A stretch of 64,000 bases of DNA, taken from contig CAYPDK010000009.1 in NCBI GenBank assembly GCA_964409505.1, positions 1 through 64,000 of the forward strand, written 5' to 3'. How positions within the stretch are numbered: position 1 is the first letter of the stretch; every line of letters begins with the position of its first letter. Below the pieces are notes generated by a model. It was not told where the DNA came from. It saw only the letters and a program-made list of their open reading frames with translations, and did no database searches. Position numbers and translations under genes: made by a program. Shown here piece after piece: positions 17,954-27,355 of the stretch. The stretch comes from JADHZC01 sp964409505 (GTDB taxonomy: Bacteria; Pseudomonadota; Alphaproteobacteria; Rickettsiales; Rickettsiaceae).

Positions 17954-18577
17954 CTATATTGAATGAGCAAAAATATCCACTTCTTGCCACCCCATAAGAT
18001 CTAAATTTACTCTTGTAACTAAAAAATTAAAAATCTGTTTTGCTACTTGTTCTCTATTTTCTAGAATAAGCCTTTCTTTAAGAATATTTCTTATTTTATG
18101 TAGATATAATACGTCTTTTGCGGCGTATTCTTTCTGTTCCTCAGTGATACTTCCTCCTCCCCAATAAGAAGTTTGTTGAGCTTTAGAAATACTTATTCCA
18201 AGCAGTTCTTTACATAATTCTTTTAATCCATGATTAGAGCTGTAAGTTCTAACCAAAAAAGATGCTATTTTGGTACAAAATACATTTGTTAAATCTATGC
18301 CAAAATATTTTTTTATTATAGCTAAATCAAATCTTGCAAAGTGAAATATTTTTTCTTTCTCAGGGGTTAGTAATAATTTTATAAGATTGGGAGCGTCATA
18401 ATTTCCATTAGCAAATTTAACTAAATAAGCTTTTCCATCTCCATTACTTAATTGTAAAAGAGCTAATCTGTCTCTCAATATATTAAGACCCATCGTTTCA
18501 GTATCTATCGCAAGATCCCCTTCTAAAACAAAATCATCTGGGAGATCTTTATAAAATATGTGTATATTCTTAATAAT
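17954..18577 (-). CDS. rnd: Ribonuclease D (short alphaproteobacterial form), probable ATT start
   Basis: A 3'-5' exoribonuclease of the DEDD family (RNA 3'-end trimming), 207 residues if started at ATT 18577. All motifs are visible: Exo I DTE in DLAIDTETMGL, Exo II HFARFDLA, and Exo III YAAKDVLYL. The first ATG (18491-18493) lies after the catalytic DTE and would destroy the enzyme. The frame stays open upstream to a stop at 18581-18583 and encodes IHIFYKDLPDDFVLEGD, the normal RNase D N terminus. No ATG, GTG, TTG or CTG exists in that stretch. ATT at 18577 or 18574, preceded by AGG about 6 bases away, is the likeliest start. It follows ftsB closely, so translational coupling may help. Confidence 0.85.
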   Translation of the reverse strand: MIKNIHIFYKDLPDDFVLEGDLAIDTETMGLNILRDRLALLQLSNGDGKAYLVKFANGNYDAPNLIKLLLTPEKEKIFHFARFDLAIIKKYFGIDLTNVFCTKIASFLVRTYSSNHGLKELCKELLGISISKAQQTSYWGGGSITEEQKEYAAKDVLYLHKIRNILKERLILENREQVAKQIFNFLVTRVNLDLMGWQEVDIFAHSI

Positions 18578-18584
18578 ATTTTAC

Positions 18585-18878
18585 CTAATTTTCTGTGTTA
18601 AAAAATATATCTTGTGTTGAAACAAGGCCTAATATTCTTCTTGCGTACTCATCTAATATATCTTGGTCTAAGGACTCAGCCCTTAAGAGGGTTGCATTAT
18701 TTTCTACCTTTAGTCTATAAGATCTTATAACATTTAGAGTATTATATTTTTCTACTAATTCTTCTTTTAAAGTTAAATAAGAAAAAAAACCTCTCCTACC
18801 ATACAAAAAATGCATAGTAAAATATGATAATATAACAAAAGTAATAATATTCAACAAAATACCTTTTTTTATTTTCAT
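18585..18878 (-). CDS. ftsB: Septum formation initiator FtsB/DivIC family
   Basis: A 97-residue bitopic division protein. The short cytoplasmic basic start is followed by a transmembrane helix (about 7-25), GRRGFFSYLTLKEEL, a coiled coil (about 38-70), and the C-terminal ILDEYARRILGLV block diagnostic of FtsB/DivIC. It links FtsL and FtsQ in the divisome. In alphaproteobacteria it often lies next to pdhA or eno. Here it sits between nfeD and RNase D. Confidence 0.88.
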   Translation of the reverse strand: MKIKKGILLNIITFVILSYFTMHFLYGRRGFFSYLTLKEELVEKYNTLNVIRSYRLKVENNATLLRAESLDQDILDEYARRILGLVSTQDIFFNTEN

Positions 18879-18920
18879 TTTTAGAGTTAATTATTTATGT
18901 ACAATATTTTTTTACTTCCT

Positions 18921-19412
18921 TTAATTTTTTTCTGTATCGTTTTTTTCAGTATCTTCTTTTGCATTTGTTACAGGAGGTTTTGAACAATATAATATGTTTC
19001 CCTCAACTTTTACTATAAATGCCTTATCACCTTTTTTAGCAGGCTCTCCCAGCATTTTAACATTCCACGTACTACCAGACCAAAAGCATTGTCCAACAGT
19101 ATTAACTGGTAAATATTCACTTTGAATTATAACTTCTTTTCCAATTATATCTTTATAAGAATTTTTAAAACTCTTTTTTGAAAGATTTTTTTTATAAAAA
19201 TATAACGTCATTATTGCGTAGATAAGTGTAAAAAAGCAAGCAACTATAAACTGATTCATATAAGACAGTTGATAACTATTGACTAATATTGCTACACAAA
19301 AGGCTCCTAAAGCAAAAAATAAAAAATTTATAGATGAAAAAAAAATATATTCTAATATAATAAAAATTATTCCTATAATAATCCATGTTTCAGAAATAAA
19401 TTGTGGGATCAT
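18921..19412 (-). CDS. NfeD-like membrane protein with OB-fold domain
   Basis: A 163-residue protein with about three transmembrane helices in residues 8-75, followed by a soluble OB-fold: GKEVIIQSEYLPVNTVGQ, then WNVKM and a V.G..L strand. This is the short NfeD (YbbK-type) form, which works with SPFH-domain (stomatin-like) proteins in membrane quality control. The SPFH proteins in this window are HflK/HflC at 27.4-29.3 kb, not adjacent. The acidic/Lys-rich tail (KEDTEKNDTEKN) is low complexity with a duplicated DTEKN. Confidence 0.8.
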   Translation of the reverse strand: MIPQFISETWIIIGIIFIILEYIFFSSINFLFFALGAFCVAILVNSYQLSYMNQFIVACFFTLIYAIMTLYFYKKNLSKKSFKNSYKDIIGKEVIIQSEYLPVNTVGQCFWSGSTWNVKMLGEPAKKGDKAFIVKVEGNILYCSKPPVTNAKEDTEKNDTEKN

Positions 19413-19563
19413 ATTTTGTAGCCTAAAAATTTATTAATTAAAAACTTAAGTATAAGTATTTGAAAATGCATAGATTATTTTTTAATTTCGAGTTTGCCTA
19501 GTTTTAATTTTAACTTAAACTTTTTTACTAATCAAAAAATATTTTATTTTTTTATTTTATTTG

Positions 19564-20250
19564 ATGTTTAGAATAACAATATTTCTTCACATTTTGATTT
19601 TTTTATGTCTTACTTCTTGTGTGCCCTTTTTTTTGGGTGGGAGTGGAGTTTTAATTTCTGGAATTATTTTATCAAAAAATCAGCCTCCTAAGGATATTGT
19701 AGAGGACTCCATGATCTCTCTTAGGATCAAACGTAAGCTTCTTTTTAGTGATATTAAGAATGCTTATGTGGGTACTCAAATACAAGTTGTGGAGGGGAGG
19801 ATTTTATGTACGGGATGGGTGTATAGCTATGTTGATATGATTAAAATTCTAAAGATTATTTGGTCTGTGGAAGGTGTTCGGACTGTATTTAATGAATTAC
19901 AAGTACAAGATTTGGGTTATAGTTTTTCATTTTCGGACTACATTTTAGATAGTTTCATCACCACTTCTATTAAATCAAATACTCTCTTTAGTTCTTTAGA
20001 AAATTTTACAAATTATAACATTTTATCCTATAGACAAAATGTTTATTTATTTGGTATAGCAGAAAATGAGCTAGAATTATTAAAAGTAATAAATATTGCT
20101 GCAAATACAAAGAATGTAAGAAACGTTATCTCCTACGTGAGAATTGTAAATCAAGATGATTTACACCATGATTTTAACGATATTTTCTATATTAAAGGCG
20201 TTAATGAGTTACATCAAGAAAAGCAAATAAATTCCAAGAAAATAAAGTGA
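19564..20250 (+). CDS. BON-domain lipoprotein (OsmY/DolP-like)
   Basis: An outer-membrane or periplasmic lipoprotein of about 228 residues. The hydrophobic signal ends in the lipobox LTSC (about residues 16-19 from ATG 19564). A TTG three bases upstream is also in frame. Two tandem BON-like repeats follow: one around SLRIKRKLLFSDIKNAYVGT…WSVEGVRTVFNEL and another around SIKSNTLFSSLENF…NTKNVRNVISYVRI. BON domains bind phospholipid surfaces. The family maintains outer-membrane integrity. It overlaps the rlpA start by 4 bases. Confidence 0.8.
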   Translation: MFRITIFLHILIFLCLTSCVPFFLGGSGVLISGIILSKNQPPKDIVEDSMISLRIKRKLLFSDIKNAYVGTQIQVVEGRILCTGWVYSYVDMIKILKIIWSVEGVRTVFNELQVQDLGYSFSFSDYILDSFITTSIKSNTLFSSLENFTNYNILSYRQNVYLFGIAENELELLKVINIAANTKNVRNVISYVRIVNQDDLHHDFNDIFYIKGVNELHQEKQINSKKIK

Positions 20251-20975
20251 GTATCTTGTGTTATATGGTGGTAGAAAAAAGCAAATATTCAAAAATTCTT
20301 ACCTTAATTTTTTTTATTTTTCTTACTTCTTGTGGCGTCAGATATGTCGATATCAATACAAAAGAGGAGGAACTATTTACAAAAAATAGATTTTATAAAA
20401 CTCTTTCTAAATATGATCCAAATAATTTTACGTATAAAGGCCACTACAAGATAGGCAGGGCCTATAAAATTTACGGTAAAAAATATACTCCTAGAAAGGT
20501 AAATTACTTTGTTCAAGAAGGGTTTGCTTCTTGGTATGGACCTAATTTTCACGGCAAAGCCACGGCAAACGGAGATATTTATAATCAATACATGTTAAGT
20601 GCTGCTCATCCTACTCTTCCACTACCGTCTATTATTGAGGTTACTAATTTAGAAAATAAAAATTCTTTGATTTTACTTGTTAATGATCGTGGACCTTATA
20701 AAAAGAATAGAATTTTGGATGTCTCAGAGAGTGCGGCTGCTCTTTTAGGATTTAAAAAAAAGGGGATTGCTAAAGTAAGGGTCAAATTCTTAAAAAAGGA
20801 AACAGATGACTTTCTTGAGAGAATAGGACTTGATAAAAAAGAGGGCTCTAAAGCTAGAGTGAAAAAGGATTTAAACTTTACAAAAAACGCAAAATGTAGT
20901 ATTAATTGCAGTATTGTTCTTTTAAATCCTCATTTAATCAAAGAATTAGAAAAAGATCATTATTATTATAGATAA
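20247..20975 (+). CDS. rlpA: Septal ring lytic transglycosylase RlpA family
   Basis: A lipoprotein of up to 242 residues with lipobox LTSC (about 26-29). The double-psi beta-barrel (DPBB) domain contains GFASWYGPNFHGKATANGD and LPSIIEVTNLENK, and the acidic catalytic-type segment LVNDRGPY. E. coli RlpA is a septal protein, and Pseudomonas RlpA cleaves peptide-free glycan. A C-terminal SPOR domain is not evident in the ~55 residues after the DPBB. The GTG start overlaps the BON gene by 4 bases. ATG at 20265 is the alternative. Confidence 0.9.
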   Translation: MSILCYMVVEKSKYSKILTLIFFIFLTSCGVRYVDINTKEEELFTKNRFYKTLSKYDPNNFTYKGHYKIGRAYKIYGKKYTPRKVNYFVQEGFASWYGPNFHGKATANGDIYNQYMLSAAHPTLPLPSIIEVTNLENKNSLILLVNDRGPYKKNRILDVSESAAALLGFKKKGIAKVRVKFLKKETDDFLERIGLDKKEGSKARVKKDLNFTKNAKCSINCSIVLLNPHLIKELEKDHYYYR

Positions 20976-21023
20976 TTTATTACACGCATTATTATATTTT
21001 AGGGTTTCATAGAGGCTTAATTT

Positions 21024-22274
21024 ATGGGTTTTTCTTTAATTAATTTTTTGAAAAATAGGGGATATATAAGTCAGTGTTCGGATGAGAAGCATTTAGATCA
21101 AGTCCTAAATGATAAAAAAATATGCCTTTATCTTGGGATTGATTGCACTGCGGAATCATTACATATAGGCAATTTGGTTCCTATTATGGTTTTGAGGGCA
21201 TTTCAAAAACATGGTCATAAGCCCATTTTAGTAATAGGTGGAGCTACTACTAAGATAGGAGATCCAAGCGAAAAACGTCAAACAAGACAAGAATTATCTC
21301 TATCTCAAATTACCAAGAATACTGAGGCTATAAAAAAATCGTTAGCACAATTTCTTAAATTTGGTTCTGGCAGAAGCGATGCTATTTTGCTTGATAATAG
21401 TAGTTGGTGGGAAGATATTGGGTATCTAGATTTTTTGAGAGATTATGGCAAATTTTTTTCTGTTAATAAGATGTTGACTATGGAGTCTGTAAGGTCTCGA
21501 CTTGAGAATAGGTCGCATTTTACGTTTTTAGAGTTTAATTATATGTTACTTCAAGCTTATGATTTTTATAAGCTTTTTGATTTATTCGATTGCAGGCTCC
21601 AGATTGGAGGAAATGATCAATGGGGTAATATTACTTCTGGTATTGAGTTGATCAAAAAAATTTCAGGGGAAACAGTACATGCTCTTACTGTTCCTCTTTT
21701 GACTACATCGTCCGGGGAGAAAATGGGTAAAAGTCAGGATGGTGCTGTTTGGATTGACGATAATATGCTCTCCCCTTATAAATTTTATCAATATTGGAGA
21801 AATATTGATGATAGGGATGTTGTTAAATTTGCTAAAATATATTGCGATTTTAACGACAATGAATTAGATGAATTTGTTACTTCATCTAAAAAAGATATAA
21901 ATTATGCAAAAAAACAACTTGCTTTTAATGTAACTAAACTAGTTCACGGAGTGTCTGCTGCAAATTCAGTGTCTAAGGTTTCCAAAATTATCTTTGAGGA
22001 TAAATTACTTCCTGAAGATTTAATAAATTTATCTATAAAAACACAAGAATTAAAAGATGATTTCTTTCTCTATAAAGTGATCAAAGATATGAAATTTTTA
22101 TCTTCGTATAGTGAAGCCAAAAAATTAATATTAGGAAAAGGTCTAAAAATCAACGATGAATTAATTTTGGATACAAAATTTGTCATAAAAAAAAACCATT
22201 TTGAACCAAATAAGACTTTAAAGATATCACTTGGTAAGAAGAAACATTTCTTTATAAAATTAGTTGATGAATAA
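21024..22274 (+). CDS. tyrS: Tyrosyl-tRNA synthetase
   Basis: A 416-residue class I aminoacyl-tRNA synthetase charging tRNA-Tyr. The HIGH-like HIGN lies in ESLHIGNLVP (about 45-54), the KMSKS-like loop in GEKMGKSQDG (about 232-241), and tyrosine-specificity residues in GGNDQWGN. A C-terminal S4 RNA-binding domain (SSYSEAKKLILGKGLKIND) completes it. Full length. Its cognate tRNA gene is at the start of the window. Confidence 0.98.
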   Translation: MGFSLINFLKNRGYISQCSDEKHLDQVLNDKKICLYLGIDCTAESLHIGNLVPIMVLRAFQKHGHKPILVIGGATTKIGDPSEKRQTRQELSLSQITKNTEAIKKSLAQFLKFGSGRSDAILLDNSSWWEDIGYLDFLRDYGKFFSVNKMLTMESVRSRLENRSHFTFLEFNYMLLQAYDFYKLFDLFDCRLQIGGNDQWGNITSGIELIKKISGETVHALTVPLLTTSSGEKMGKSQDGAVWIDDNMLSPYKFYQYWRNIDDRDVVKFAKIYCDFNDNELDEFVTSSKKDINYAKKQLAFNVTKLVHGVSAANSVSKVSKIIFEDKLLPEDLINLSIKTQELKDDFFLYKVIKDMKFLSSYSEAKKLILGKGLKINDELILDTKFVIKKNHFEPNKTLKISLGKKKHFFIKLVDE

Positions 22275-22304
22275 GTCAAAATTGTTACTCAAATATGATA
22301 AAAA

Positions 22305-22745
22305 ATGACTAAAAAAATAATCGATGTAAATAAAATTTTAGCTAAGCTCCCACATAGATATCCCTTTGTCTTCGTGGATTTTGTTAAAGAGATTTCACTA
22401 CAAGAGGAGCTTATTGTTGGAGTTAAAAACGTATCTATTAATGAAAATTTTTTTGTAGGTCACTTTCCGGGTAGAGCCGTTATGCCTGGAGTGCTTATTG
22501 TTGAAGCTTTAGCTCAGGTATCAGCTATTTTAGCTAATGAAATTTTGTTGGAAAAAAAAACAAATGTCTTACTTACGTCCATTGATGGTGCTAAATTTAG
22601 AAAAGTAGTGGAACCAGGAGACGTATTAGAACTACATTCTAAAATTTTAATGCGTAGAGGAAATTTGTGGAAATTTAGGACTATGGCTAAAGTACAAGAG
22701 CACCTAGTAGCTCAGGCTGATCTAGGAGCTGTGGCCTTTGATTAG
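22305..22745 (+). CDS. fabZ: 3-hydroxyacyl-ACP dehydratase FabZ
   Basis: A 146-residue hot-dog fold enzyme that dehydrates 3-hydroxyacyl-ACP in fatty-acid synthesis. The catalytic His is in NFFVGHFPGRAVMPGVLIVE (His at about residue 54) and the catalytic Glu follows in that helix. LPHRYPFVFVD is the usual N-terminal motif. It is not in the common lpxD-fabZ-lpxA cluster; it lies 30 bases after tyrS. Confidence 0.97.
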   Translation: MTKKIIDVNKILAKLPHRYPFVFVDFVKEISLQEELIVGVKNVSINENFFVGHFPGRAVMPGVLIVEALAQVSAILANEILLEKKTNVLLTSIDGAKFRKVVEPGDVLELHSKILMRRGNLWKFRTMAKVQEHLVAQADLGAVAFD

Positions 22746-23132
22746 ATTCTGTAAAATTTGCTACTTGAAGATTTTTATTGTTTTATTTTGATAATGTATT
22801 ATAGTTTTATTGCTTGGATTGGTAAAATAATTAAAATGCTCTTCTATAAAGAGGGTCTCTATGAAGACGCTTTATCACTTAGGTGTGTTATGTTTTTAGT
22901 TAGTTAGTTAAGTTTAAATGTTAATTGAATATGTTGTACAATAACGAGATTAGATTTTTTGTGAAAAAAGTCATTTTCAGTAAGATATATTTTTTATAAT
23001 TTTTTTGTAAAGTGTTGTATATTTGTGAGAATAAAAGTAGTAAAATTACCAGGGGTTTTTGGTTTTAATACTCTGTTTTGATTTATAGTTATTTATAAAT
23101 ATTATATAAAAAATTTGGTTAATTATTGAAAA
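22746..23132. other. Intergenic region upstream of recA
   Basis: A 387-base AT-rich gap with no ORF or RNA gene that I recognise. It presumably holds the recA promoter. No GTTC-N7-GTTC box (the alphaproteobacterial LexA site) was found by eye, so SOS control of recA is not supported by this sequence. Confidence 0.4.
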
Positions 23133-24164
23133 ATGAATAAACAAAATGCACTAGATGCGGCCCTAAGCCAAATTGAAAAAGTTTATGGTAAAGGCTCTGT
23201 GATGAGGCTTGGTCAGAAAACTGGTATGAATATCGATTCTATCTCTACTGGTTCTCTAGGTCTTGATATTGCACTTGAGATAGGGGGATTTCCTAAAGGT
23301 AGAATAATAGAAATTTTTGGACCTGAAAGTTCTGGTAAGACAAGCTTGGCTTTACATAGTATTGCAGAAGCTCAAAAAGTAGGAGGGATCTGCGCCTTTA
23401 TTGATGCAGAACACGCTCTTGATCCTGTATATGCAAAAAATCTTGGGGTAAAAATCAATGATTTGATACTATCTCAACCAGATAACGGTGAGCAAGCTCT
23501 AGAAATTGCAGATACACTAGTCAGATCTTCGTCTGTTGATTTGATTATAATAGATAGTGTGGCTGCTCTTGTTCCAAAAGTTGAAATTGAAGGAGAGATG
23601 GGAGATTCTCATGTAGGTCTTCAAGCAAGATTAATGAGTCAAGCACTAAGAAAGCTTACTGCTTCCATATCTAAAACAAATTCTATTATAATCTTTATCA
23701 ATCAGATAAGAATGAAGATAGGAGTTATATTTGGCACTCCTGAAACTACTACTGGAGGAAATGCTTTGAAATTTTATTCCTCCGTAAGGTTGGATATTCG
23801 GAGAATAGGTTCTATAAAGGATAAAGAAGAATTTATTGGCAATCAAACTAGAGTTAAGGTAGTAAAAAATAAGGTTGCCCCTCCTTTTAAAGTTGTAGAA
23901 TTTGATATTCTTTATGGTAAGGGAATTTCGAAGGAGGGAGAAATTATTGATTTTGCGGTTAAACTTGGACTAATTGATAAATCTGGTTCTTGGTTTTCTT
24001 ACAATGGTACCAAAATTGGTCAAGGAAGAGAAAATGTAAAGCTTTATTTATTAGAGCACAAGGATTTATTGGAAGAGCTTGAGTCTAAAATTAAAGCTCA
24101 ATTACTTGGAGGTAAGGAAAAATTACAGCCTTTAGCAAAAAGCGAAGAAATTGAATCACAATAA
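23133..24164 (+). CDS. recA: Recombinase RecA
   Basis: A 343-residue strand-exchange ATPase for homologous recombination and LexA co-protease activity. Walker A GPESSGKT (about 64-71), Walker B LIIIDSVAAL, loop L1 EGEMGDSHVGLQARLMSQAL and loop L2 region FGTPETTTGGNALKFYSS are all intact. Normal length, with a short acidic C terminus. fabG starts 12 bases later, so the two may share a transcript. Confidence 0.99.
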   Translation: MNKQNALDAALSQIEKVYGKGSVMRLGQKTGMNIDSISTGSLGLDIALEIGGFPKGRIIEIFGPESSGKTSLALHSIAEAQKVGGICAFIDAEHALDPVYAKNLGVKINDLILSQPDNGEQALEIADTLVRSSSVDLIIIDSVAALVPKVEIEGEMGDSHVGLQARLMSQALRKLTASISKTNSIIIFINQIRMKIGVIFGTPETTTGGNALKFYSSVRLDIRRIGSIKDKEEFIGNQTRVKVVKNKVAPPFKVVEFDILYGKGISKEGEIIDFAVKLGLIDKSGSWFSYNGTKIGQGRENVKLYLLEHKDLLEELESKIKAQLLGGKEKLQPLAKSEEIESQ

Positions 24165-24176
24165 GAGATATATAGA

Positions 24177-24902
24177 ATGATTGACTTATCGGGATATAAT
24201 ATATTATTAACAGGTGCGGGAGGTACTATTGGGTCTGGTATTGCTAGGCTTTTGCATAAACTTGGAGCTAATCTTTATATAAGTGGGAGTAATGAGAGGA
24301 GACTTCTCTCTCTTGGAAAAGCTTTAGGTGATAGATATGACATTAGGTTGTGTGATTTAAATGATGAGGATGCATGTGCTAATCTTGTACTTGGGATAGA
24401 AAATTTAGATGTTACTATATGCAATGCTGGTATTACTCTTGATAATTTGATGATTAGAATGAAAAATGAAGATTTTCGTAGGGTAATAAATGTGAATTTA
24501 TATGCAAATTTTATATTAATGAGAGAATCTATCAAAAAAATGCTGACAAAAAGATTTGGACGTGTTATTTCTATAACTTCTGTTGTAGGAATTTCTGGAA
24601 ATCCTGGACAAAGTAATTATTGTGCTTCTAAGGCAGGTCTTATTGGTATGAGTAAATCTCTTGCTTATGAGGTGGCTGGTCGAGGTATTACTGTTAACTC
24701 TGTTGCTCCTGGGTTTGTATCATCTACTATGACAGACAGTTTAAGTGAGGAACAGAAGTCAGATATTTTAAAAAAAATTCCTCAGAAAAAATTTGGTACT
24801 TCTGACGATATTGCGGGAATAGTTGCTTTTTTAGCTAGTACCTTCTCGTCCTATATTACGGGTCAGACGTTTCACATTAATGGAGGAATGTTAATGGTAT
24901 AG
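24177..24902 (+). CDS. fabG: 3-oxoacyl-ACP reductase FabG
   Basis: A 241-residue short-chain dehydrogenase that reduces 3-oxoacyl-ACP with NADPH. The TGAGGTIGSG cofactor motif is at about 13-22, NAG in ICNAGITLDN, catalytic Ser in ITSVVG, and YCASK (about 151-155). The C terminus matches GQTFHINGGM. Its place just before acpP and fabF makes it the fatty-acid reductase and distinguishes it from the PhaB-type enzyme at 41.9 kb. Confidence 0.95.
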   Translation: MIDLSGYNILLTGAGGTIGSGIARLLHKLGANLYISGSNERRLLSLGKALGDRYDIRLCDLNDEDACANLVLGIENLDVTICNAGITLDNLMIRMKNEDFRRVINVNLYANFILMRESIKKMLTKRFGRVISITSVVGISGNPGQSNYCASKAGLIGMSKSLAYEVAGRGITVNSVAPGFVSSTMTDSLSEEQKSDILKKIPQKKFGTSDDIAGIVAFLASTFSSYITGQTFHINGGMLMV

Positions 24903-24964
24903 ATATGATTTTTATCATGTCGATTACCAATTGTTATGAATAAATTTTTTAATAGAGGACTATT

Positions 24965-25225
24965 ATGAATGAAAAAATTGAACAAAAAATTATAGAAATT
25001 GCCGCAAGTAATTTAAAAATAGATGCAGGCAAAATATCTGTTGATTCAAAATTCGTAGAGGATCTTGGAGCAGATAGTTTGGACGTAGTGGAGCTTATTA
25101 TGGCTTTTGAAGGAGAGTTTGGATGTAATATACCAGACGATGCTGCAAAAGATATTGTTACTATCAAGGATGCTGTGGCTTATATATCTAATTTGAAAGA
25201 GAAAGAACAGGGAATACAAAATTGA
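24965..25225 (+). CDS. acpP: Acyl carrier protein
   Basis: An 86-residue acidic four-helix carrier. The 4'-phosphopantetheine attachment serine is in LGADSLDVVELIM (Ser at about residue 38). It is slightly longer than the usual ~78 residues because of a Lys/Glu-rich tail. It sits between fabG and fabF, the standard fabG-acpP-fabF order. SD-like AGAGGAC precedes the ATG. Confidence 0.98.
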   Translation: MNEKIEQKIIEIAASNLKIDAGKISVDSKFVEDLGADSLDVVELIMAFEGEFGCNIPDDAAKDIVTIKDAVAYISNLKEKEQGIQN

Positions 25226-25273
25226 AGTAAAATTCTTTTTGTGGTGTTATTTTTACTGTATTGAATAGGAGAA

Positions 25274-26503
25274 ATGAGTGCACGTAGGGTTGTTGTTACT
25301 GGTATGGGAGCTCTGAATCCTTTAGGGACCTGTGTTCATGACAGTTGGGATAATTTAATCGCAGGTAGGAGTGGTGTTAGGGAAATTAGTTATTTTGATA
25401 CTGAACAATATGATTGTAAAATAGCAGGCTCTATTCCTAAAATTGACTTCTCTGAATTGATTGGAGCCAAAGACTTGCTTAGGATGGACCCATTTATATG
25501 CTATGGACTTGTTGCAGCAAGAGAGGCTATTATTCAAAGTGGTGTTACTGAAGATAAATTTGATCCCTCAAGAATTGGCGTTATTGTTGGTTCTGGAATT
25601 GGTGGTTTGGGTACTATTGAAAATACCTCAATCAAATTATCCCAATCTTCTAGAGGAAGAGTGAGTCCTTATTTTATACCTTCTTCCTTAATTAATTTAG
25701 CCTCAGGCCATATTGCTATTAAGTATGGTTTTACTGGACCTAATAGTTCTATTGCTACTGCTTGCGCTAGTGGAACTCATGCTATTGGTGAGGGGTATAG
25801 AAATATTCAATATGGAAGTGCTGATGTTGTAGTGGTAGGAGCATCAGAAGCTCCTATTACACCTGTGGGCGTTGCTGGATTTATTTCTGTTAAGGCACTA
25901 ACTACAAAATTTAATGATTCTCCTAAAGCCGCATCAAGACCTTGGGATGTTGATAGAAGTGGTTTTGTTATAGGAGAGGGAGCGGGTATTATTATACTTG
26001 AAGAATATGAGAGAGCTAAAAAAAGAGGAGCTAAGGTTTATGCAGAAATAGTTGGTTATGGTCTTAGTGCTGATGCTTTTCATATTACCGCTCCTAATGG
26101 GGAGGGAGCCAAGCTTTCGATGTTAAATTCCATAAAAGACGCAGGTATTTCTTTTGTAGATATTGATTATATTAATGCTCATGGTACGTCTACACCTGTA
26201 GGTGATGTAGTGGAGTTAAATGCCGTACAGGAGCTATTTAAGGATAATGACAAAATTGCTATGTCTTCTACTAAATCTTCGACAGGACACCTCTTAGGTG
26301 CTGCTGGAGCAGTAGAGGCAATATTTACTATATTAGCCTTAAATAACAATTTATTACCCCCTACTTTGAATTTAGATAAAACTGAATCTACAAATATTAA
26401 TCTTGTTCCACATGTTGTACAAGAAAAAGATATGTCTTATGTTCTCTCTAATTCTTTTGGATTTGGGGGAACAAATGCGTCCATTGTCTTTAGAAAAATT
26501 TAG
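25274..26503 (+). CDS. fabF: 3-oxoacyl-ACP synthase II FabF
   Basis: A 409-residue condensing enzyme (KAS II) that elongates acyl-ACP with malonyl-ACP. The Cys-His-His triad is visible: the nucleophile in ATACASGTHAIG, His in NAHGTSTPVGD and His in STGHLLGAAGA. The C-terminal SNSFGFGGTNAS is intact. It is the last gene of the recA-fabG-acpP-fabF plus-strand run and converges with trhO. Confidence 0.98.
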   Translation: MSARRVVVTGMGALNPLGTCVHDSWDNLIAGRSGVREISYFDTEQYDCKIAGSIPKIDFSELIGAKDLLRMDPFICYGLVAAREAIIQSGVTEDKFDPSRIGVIVGSGIGGLGTIENTSIKLSQSSRGRVSPYFIPSSLINLASGHIAIKYGFTGPNSSIATACASGTHAIGEGYRNIQYGSADVVVVGASEAPITPVGVAGFISVKALTTKFNDSPKAASRPWDVDRSGFVIGEGAGIIILEEYERAKKRGAKVYAEIVGYGLSADAFHITAPNGEGAKLSMLNSIKDAGISFVDIDYINAHGTSTPVGDVVELNAVQELFKDNDKIAMSSTKSSTGHLLGAAGAVEAIFTILALNNNLLPPTLNLDKTESTNINLVPHVVQEKDMSYVLSNSFGFGGTNASIVFRKI

Positions 26504-26583
26504 ATCTTTTTAGATACTTACCTCTTATCTTTCTCTTAATAAACCAAATCTAGGTGTAGTTTTATTTTGATATATTATAATTT

Positions 26584-27318
26584 TTAAACACTTATTCTTT
26601 TATCAAACACAAAACATTTACCCTTCCAAGGAGAACAGCTTTTTTTATGTAAGATAGGTTTTTCTTGTAGATACCCAAGTATTCCACCTTTTAATTGGTA
26701 AATATTATTTTTTTTAAATCTTTCATTAATATAAGCAGAAAATTTTTCACATCTAATACCACCTGTACAATAAGTTGCTATTTGTTTTGATTTAAATAGG
26801 TCTTGGTTTTTAGTAACCCAATTCTTCATTTCAACAAAAGTGTTAACATTAGGATTAATGCTTTTTCTAAAATGTCCTAATTCATACTCATAGCTATTTC
26901 TTACATCAATTACTAAAACATTTTCCAATTCAATAAACTGATCCCAATTTTCAGGATAAATGTACTTTCCTTTTTTATTTACTACATCTAATATTCCTGC
27001 TTTTAAGGAAACAATTTCATTTTTGAGCTTTACTCTTAACCTATCAAAAGGATTTGTATCTACATAGCTATATATTAAATTTACTTGTTTATTCTTAGTA
27101 TATATTATAAATTCATTTAATAGAGAATTTACATCTTCAAGTAACCCAGAGATACTAGCATTAAATCCCTCATCTGCTATTAATATAGTCCCCTTTATAG
27201 ATTTTCTTTTAGCTATAAATAAAGTTCTGTATAACAATAAATTCTTATCTCTAATTTCGTGGAACTGATAAAAATTTAGTACAACAATGCCATTCTTCGC
27301 TACAGAAAGATTCTTCAT
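26584..27318 (-). CDS. trhO: tRNA uridine-34 hydroxylase TrhO (YceA, rhodanese-like)
   Basis: A 244-residue protein. The N-terminal YceI-like ferredoxin-fold (about 1-95, GTILIADEGFNASISG) is followed by a rhodanese domain with the active-site loop CTGGIRCE (about 190-197). TrhO makes 5-hydroxyuridine at the wobble base of tRNAs using O2. It is shorter than E. coli TrhO (~350) because it ends soon after the rhodanese domain, like other alphaproteobacterial forms. Lies 37 bases downstream of hflC on the same strand. Confidence 0.9.
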   Translation of the reverse strand: MKNLSVAKNGIVVLNFYQFHEIRDKNLLLYRTLFIAKRKSIKGTILIADEGFNASISGLLEDVNSLLNEFIIYTKNKQVNLIYSYVDTNPFDRLRVKLKNEIVSLKAGILDVVNKKGKYIYPENWDQFIELENVLVIDVRNSYEYELGHFRKSINPNVNTFVEMKNWVTKNQDLFKSKQIATYCTGGIRCEKFSAYINERFKKNNIYQLKGGILGYLQEKPILHKKSCSPWKGKCFVFDKRISV

Positions 27319-27355
27319 ATAAATTTAAGCTAAGATCTTTTTTTTTCTTTTTAAG

